The position numbers and the translations under genes were made by a program. Shown piece by piece: positions 60,635-64,000 of a DNA stretch of 64,000 nt. The stretch lies in contig NZ_CP047984.1 in NCBI RefSeq assembly GCF_009931655.1, forward strand, positions 558,001 through 622,000, read 5' to 3'. This stretch comes from Pontibacter russatus. GTDB lineage: Bacteria; Bacteroidota; Bacteroidia; Cytophagales; Hymenobacteraceae. Positions within the stretch are counted from its first letter, which is position 1. Each line of letters begins with the position of its first letter. A model generated the notes under the pieces. The model was given only the letters and a program-made list of their open reading frames with translations. It had not been told where the DNA came from and did not search any database.

Positions 60635-61873
60635 ATGCTCAGGAACTATCTTAAAATCGCGTGGAAGGTGCTCTTGCGGCGCAAGTTCTTCACCTTCATC
60701 AGCCTCTTCGGCATCAGCTTCACCCTGATGGTGCTGATGGTGGCTACCTCGCTCTTCGACCACGCCTTCGGCCCGCAGATGCCGGAGCGGGAAACGGACA
60801 AGCTGCTTTTTGTAAACATGATGCGCTCAGAGCTGGAACAAGGCACCCAAAGCGGCCCACCGAGCTACTACTTCCTCAACCGTTATGTGCGCCCGCTGGA
60901 AACGCCCGAACAGGTATCCATTAACTCCGTGTACGTGACTGTCAACAGCTACGTGGACAACCGAAAACTGGCCCTCGACCTTAAGTTCGCGGATGCCGCA
61001 TTCTGGGAGATTCTGGACTTCAACTTTCTGGAGGGGAAACCCTTTGGAAAGCAGGAGGTGGAAAATGCCAGCCGCGTGGCCGTCATCAACGAGAGCACCC
61101 GGAAGCAGTACTTTGGCACGGGCGAGGCCGTAGGTCAGGAAATTGAAGTGGATCAGGTGAAGTACCGGGTGATAGGCGTGGTGGAAGACGTGACCGTGCT
61201 TCGCCTGCACTCCTATGCCGACGTTTGGGTGCCCATCACACTGCGCAGCAGGGACTTTAAGAACAACGGGATGCACGGTGAGTATTTTGCCACCATCAAG
61301 GCACGCAAGGCCTCCGATATACCCGCTATAAAAGAAGAATACGCCCGCATGATGCAGCAGGTGCCGATTCAGAACCCAAAAGAGGTCAAAGCCCTCCACT
61401 CTTACGCCGAGTCCGTGCTGGAGAGCTTCGCCCGTACCTTTTTGGGCAATGGCCACGAAGATAAGGTGGGGCTCTTATATGGCATACTGGCGGGCATCAC
61501 GCTGCTGTTCATGCTGCTGCCCACCATCAACCTGGTCAACATCAACATTAGCCGCATCATGGAGCGCTCCTCCGAGATTGGAGTGCGGAAAGCCTTTGGC
61601 GCCTCCTCCTCCACCATTATCGGCCAGTTCATCGTCGAGAATATTTTCCTGACGCTGCTGGGCGGGCTGCTGGGCTTTGCGCTGTCGGCGGCGGTGCTCG
61701 CGCTCATCAACGACAGCGGCATCATCACGTACGCCGACCTGGGCCTCAACCTGCGGGTGTTTGGCTGGGGGCTGCTGCTCTGCCTGGTGTTCGGGCTGAT
61801 TTCCGGGGTGTACCCGGCTTTTAAAATGTCACGTTTACACGCCGTGGAGGCACTGAAAGGAGGTTCAAAATGA
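60635..61873 (+). CDS. ABC transporter permease 1 (FtsX type, four helices)
   Basis: A 412-residue half-permease: one N-terminal helix (FFTFISLFGISFTLMVLMVATSLFD, about 16-40), a periplasmic MacB-type domain (about 45-275), and three C-terminal helices (about 285-308, 335-360, 375-395). It begins four bases after the ATPase stop and its stop overlaps the next permease start by four bases. The two permeases probably form a heterodimer. Length and layout match the Bacteroidota macrolide/lipoprotein exporter group. Confidence 0.93.
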   Translation: MLRNYLKIAWKVLLRRKFFTFISLFGISFTLMVLMVATSLFDHAFGPQMPERETDKLLFVNMMRSELEQGTQSGPPSYYFLNRYVRPLETPEQVSINSVYVTVNSYVDNRKLALDLKFADAAFWEILDFNFLEGKPFGKQEVENASRVAVINESTRKQYFGTGEAVGQEIEVDQVKYRVIGVVEDVTVLRLHSYADVWVPITLRSRDFKNNGMHGEYFATIKARKASDIPAIKEEYARMMQQVPIQNPKEVKALHSYAESVLESFARTFLGNGHEDKVGLLYGILAGITLLFMLLPTINLVNINISRIMERSSEIGVRKAFGASSSTIIGQFIVENIFLTLLGGLLGFALSAAVLALINDSGIITYADLGLNLRVFGWGLLLCLVFGLISGVYPAFKMSRLHAVEALKGGSK

Positions 61874-63051
61874 TACGCCATCTCTTCAAACTCATCTGGA
61901 ACCGCAGGAAGAGCAACTTCCTGCTCATCACCGAGATATTCGTTTCGTTCATGGTGCTGTTCGCAGTGCTGAGCCTGGTGATATATAACTACAGCAACTA
62001 CGCCAAGCCGCTGGGCTTCAATTATGACAACGTATGGCAGCTCTCGCCCCGCCCCAACTCCGACTCCACCGCCCTGAATGTGCAGGTGCAGGAGCAACTG
62101 CTGCGCCGGATACGGGACTTTGGAGAGGTGGAAAGTGCCTCGCTCTCCAGTTCCAACACCCCCTTTGCCTTCAGCATGATGAACACCAGCCTTTCTTATG
62201 GCAAAACGAAAGATTTGCTGGCAAACTTTTATGAGGTGCAGGACGATTTCAAAGACGTGATGCAGCTGGAGGTGCGGGAGGGCCGGTGGTTTGGTCCGCA
62301 GGATGACGCCTCCCGCCATGAGCCGGTTGTCATCAACGGCATGCTGAAGGAGAAGCTGTTCGGGGAGGAAGAGGCTGTCGGCAAGCTGATTCCCGTCAAC
62401 GACTCGACAAACTACCTGGTGGTGGGCGTGGTGGATTACTTCCGGGCTTACAGCGAGTACAATGCCGATGAGCCTGCTTTCTTCACCCGTATCAACCTCA
62501 GCAAAAACAAGGACCGCCTGTGGAGCAGCCTCCTGCTCCGCGTGAAGCCGGGCACAGGCGTGGCCTTTGAGGAGAAGATGGTGAAGGAGCTTTCCGGCAT
62601 CGCGAAGGACTGGACGCTGGAAGTGGCAACGCTGGAGAAAATGCGCCAGGGCAAAGCCAAGCTCACGCTGGTGCCGATGATAGCGCTGGGGCTGGTGTGC
62701 GGCTTCCTGATATTCAACGTGGCGCTGGGTCTGTTCGGGGTGCTGTGGTACAACATCAACAAGCGCTACGCCGAGATTGGCCTGCGGCGGGCGATGGGCG
62801 CTACGGCCGGGCAGATATATAAGCAGTTCCTGGGCGAGGTGTTTGTCATTACTTCCTTCGGGCTGCTGCTGGGCTGTTTCTTTGCCGGGCAGTTCCTGCT
62901 GCTGGGCGTGTTCAGTCTCTCCACCGATATATATGTGCTCGCTATTCTCAGCGCCATCACGCTTATATATATACTCGTGTCCTGCTGTGCCCTCTACCCC
63001 AGCAGGCAGGCGGCCGCCATCCATCCGGCCACCGCGCTGCACGAGGAGTAA
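61870..63051 (+). CDS. ABC transporter permease 2 (FtsX type, four helices)
   Basis: A 393-residue half-permease with the same topology as its upstream neighbour: N-terminal helix LLITEIFVSFMVLFAVLSLVIYN (about 17-39), a periplasmic domain (about 45-265), and three C-terminal helices (GLVCGFLIFNVALGLFGVLWY, EVFVITSFGLLLGCFFAGQFLL and ILSAITLIYILVSCCALYP). ATGA overlap with permease 1 shows translational coupling. The sequence ENRK.. motif LRRAMGATAGQIYKQFL is typical of FtsX coupling helices that contact the ATPase. Regulator gene follows after 69 bases. Confidence 0.93.
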   Translation: MIRHLFKLIWNRRKSNFLLITEIFVSFMVLFAVLSLVIYNYSNYAKPLGFNYDNVWQLSPRPNSDSTALNVQVQEQLLRRIRDFGEVESASLSSSNTPFAFSMMNTSLSYGKTKDLLANFYEVQDDFKDVMQLEVREGRWFGPQDDASRHEPVVINGMLKEKLFGEEEAVGKLIPVNDSTNYLVVGVVDYFRAYSEYNADEPAFFTRINLSKNKDRLWSSLLLRVKPGTGVAFEEKMVKELSGIAKDWTLEVATLEKMRQGKAKLTLVPMIALGLVCGFLIFNVALGLFGVLWYNINKRYAEIGLRRAMGATAGQIYKQFLGEVFVITSFGLLLGCFFAGQFLLLGVFSLSTDIYVLAILSAITLIYILVSCCALYPSRQAAAIHPATALHEE

Positions 63052-63120
63052 GTGGCTATATATAACTGAAATACATTATCTTTATATCTCCAAACCAACA
63101 GCTTGAAACAAGACCATCAC

Positions 63121-64000
63121 ATGATTCTGATTATAGATGATGATGTGGCCGTGCGCGCTTCGCTGAGCCTGCTGATGAAGCAGAGCGGCTATAAAACCCA
63201 GCAGGCGGCCTCGCCCAAAGAGGCGCTTCAGTTGGCGCAGCAGCACGCATTTCAGCTGGTGATTATGGATATGAACTTCTCCATCGACACCACCGGCCAC
63301 GACGGGCTGCGACTGCTGGGGCAGTTCAAGCAACGGATGCCGCAGGTGCCCGTCATTCTCATCACTGGCTGGGGCTCCATCAACCTGGCTGTGGAGGGCA
63401 TGCGCCTGGGCGCCGCCGATTTCATCACCAAGCCCTGGAGCAACGACTATCTGCTGCAGGCGGTGCGGACGACCCTCAGCCTGTCGCAGCAAAGCGGCGG
63501 CACCGAGGAGGCGCTGACGCGCAAAAAACTGGACCAGCAGTACGACCTGGGCTTCATCGTGGGCCAGAACCAGGAGCTGCTGAAGTTACTCAAGAAGATT
63601 GGCCAGATTGCCCCCACCGACGCCTCCGTGCTGATTGAAGGTGAAAGCGGCACCGGCAAGGAGCTGATTGCGGAGGCCGTACACCGGAACAGCGGCCGCA
63701 AAAGCCAGCCCTTTATGAAAGTGAATCTCGGCGGCATCTCCTCCTCACTGTTTGAAAGCGAAATGTTCGGGCACAGGCGCGGCGCGTTCACCGATGCCAA
63801 GGCTGACCGCATAGGGCGTTTCGAACTGGCCAACAAGGGCACCATTTTTCTGGATGAGATCGGGGAACTGGATATGGGCAGCCAGGTAAAGCTGCTGCGC
63901 GTGCTGCAGGACCGGACGTATGAAGTGCTCGGCGACAGCAAATCCCGGAAGCTTGACATCCGGGTGGTGTGCGCCACCAACCGAAACCTGGAGCAGCTCG
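63121..64000 (+). CDS. Sigma-54-dependent response regulator (NtrC family), partial
   Basis: The first 293 residues of an NtrC-type regulator; the gene runs off the window. Receiver domain 1-115 has Asp50 in LVIMDMNF. The AAA+ domain has Walker A GESGTGKE (174-181), sigma-54 contact GAFTDA (221-226) instead of GAFTGA, and Walker B GTIFLDEI. The DNA-binding end and a kinase gene are expected beyond the right edge. It is clearly related to the regulator at 43681 and sits directly behind the HlyD/TolC/ABC cluster. It should control that cluster. Confidence 0.95.
   Translation, partial: MILIIDDDVAVRASLSLLMKQSGYKTQQAASPKEALQLAQQHAFQLVIMDMNFSIDTTGHDGLRLLGQFKQRMPQVPVILITGWGSINLAVEGMRLGAADFITKPWSNDYLLQAVRTTLSLSQQSGGTEEALTRKKLDQQYDLGFIVGQNQELLKLLKKIGQIAPTDASVLIEGESGTGKELIAEAVHRNSGRKSQPFMKVNLGGISSSLFESEMFGHRRGAFTDAKADRIGRFELANKGTIFLDEIGELDMGSQVKLLRVLQDRTYEVLGDSKSRKLDIRVVCATNRNLEQL

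Noticed and set aside
61402..63042. 546-residue minus-strand open frame across the two FtsX permease genes
   Set aside because: It overlaps two clear permeases with ATGA coupling; its composition (His, Gln, Leu) is typical of an antisense shadow.
1..64000. tRNA, rRNA, CRISPR array, prophage or integrase genes
   Set aside because: I scanned gaps for cloverleaf ends, direct repeats with spacers and phage-type genes and saw none.

Overview
The window looks like chromosomal DNA of a Bacteroidota species, most likely a Pontibacter-like member of the Hymenobacteraceae (inference). The signs are a secreted protein with a type IX secretion (T9SS) sorting domain, several FtsX/MacB-type permeases of the style common in this phylum, few Shine-Dalgarno sequences, and occasional TAnnTTTG promoter boxes. 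Coding DNA is GC-rich, yet short TATATA tracts are scattered through genes and gaps. No rRNA, tRNA, CRISPR array or transposase gene was seen, so this is mostly ordinary chromosome with small accessory patches.

Left part (1-14.4 kb): a YkvA/DUF1232 membrane protein, a secreted esterase and an AT-rich SGNH hydrolase lead to a TetR regulator followed by a tripartite RND efflux operon (TolC, lipoprotein adaptor, HAE1 pump) closed by a strong terminator. Then come a PAS histidine kinase, a YceI protein, an EcsC-like protein, a lipoprotein nuclease and a 34-residue lysine-rich protein.

Middle (14.4-41 kb): HAD phosphatase, type I pullulanase, an Npt-like membrane transporter with HEAT repeats paired with a cyclic-nucleotide-binding protein, a large T9SS cargo protein with two nearly identical modules, CPBP protease, thioesterase, a fungal-type cytosine deaminase, a stand-alone LuxR-type HTH protein, a Tsx-like porin, a GAF protein, a LolCDE/HlyD-like ABC cluster, a zinc alcohol dehydrogenase operon, DoxX, TerB, an anti-sigma/cupin fusion, small stress-type proteins, a Tat-exported Gfo/Idh oxidoreductase and a retropepsin-like lipoprotein.

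Right part (41-64 kb): the most interesting regulatory layout. A MacB-like permease gene is divergent from an NtrC-type regulator and NtrY-type kinase. The intergenic region holds a good sigma-54 promoter and two tandem dyads 21 bp apart, which look like enhancer sites. A second, related set lies at 56.6-64 kb: HlyD adaptor, TolC, ABC ATPase, two FtsX permeases and another NtrC-type regulator cut by the window edge. Both regulators carry GAFTDA instead of the usual GAFTGA sigma-54 contact motif. Between the two sets are a zinc-ribbon coiled-coil protein, an AEC transporter, a 2H phosphoesterase, a cNMP/CBS/DUF294 protein with a membrane-anchored exonuclease, an aminopeptidase P, a GH88 hydrolase and an AT-rich orphan lipoprotein. 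A 202-bp REPIN-like element with perfect 41-bp inverted repeats sits inside the second efflux cluster.
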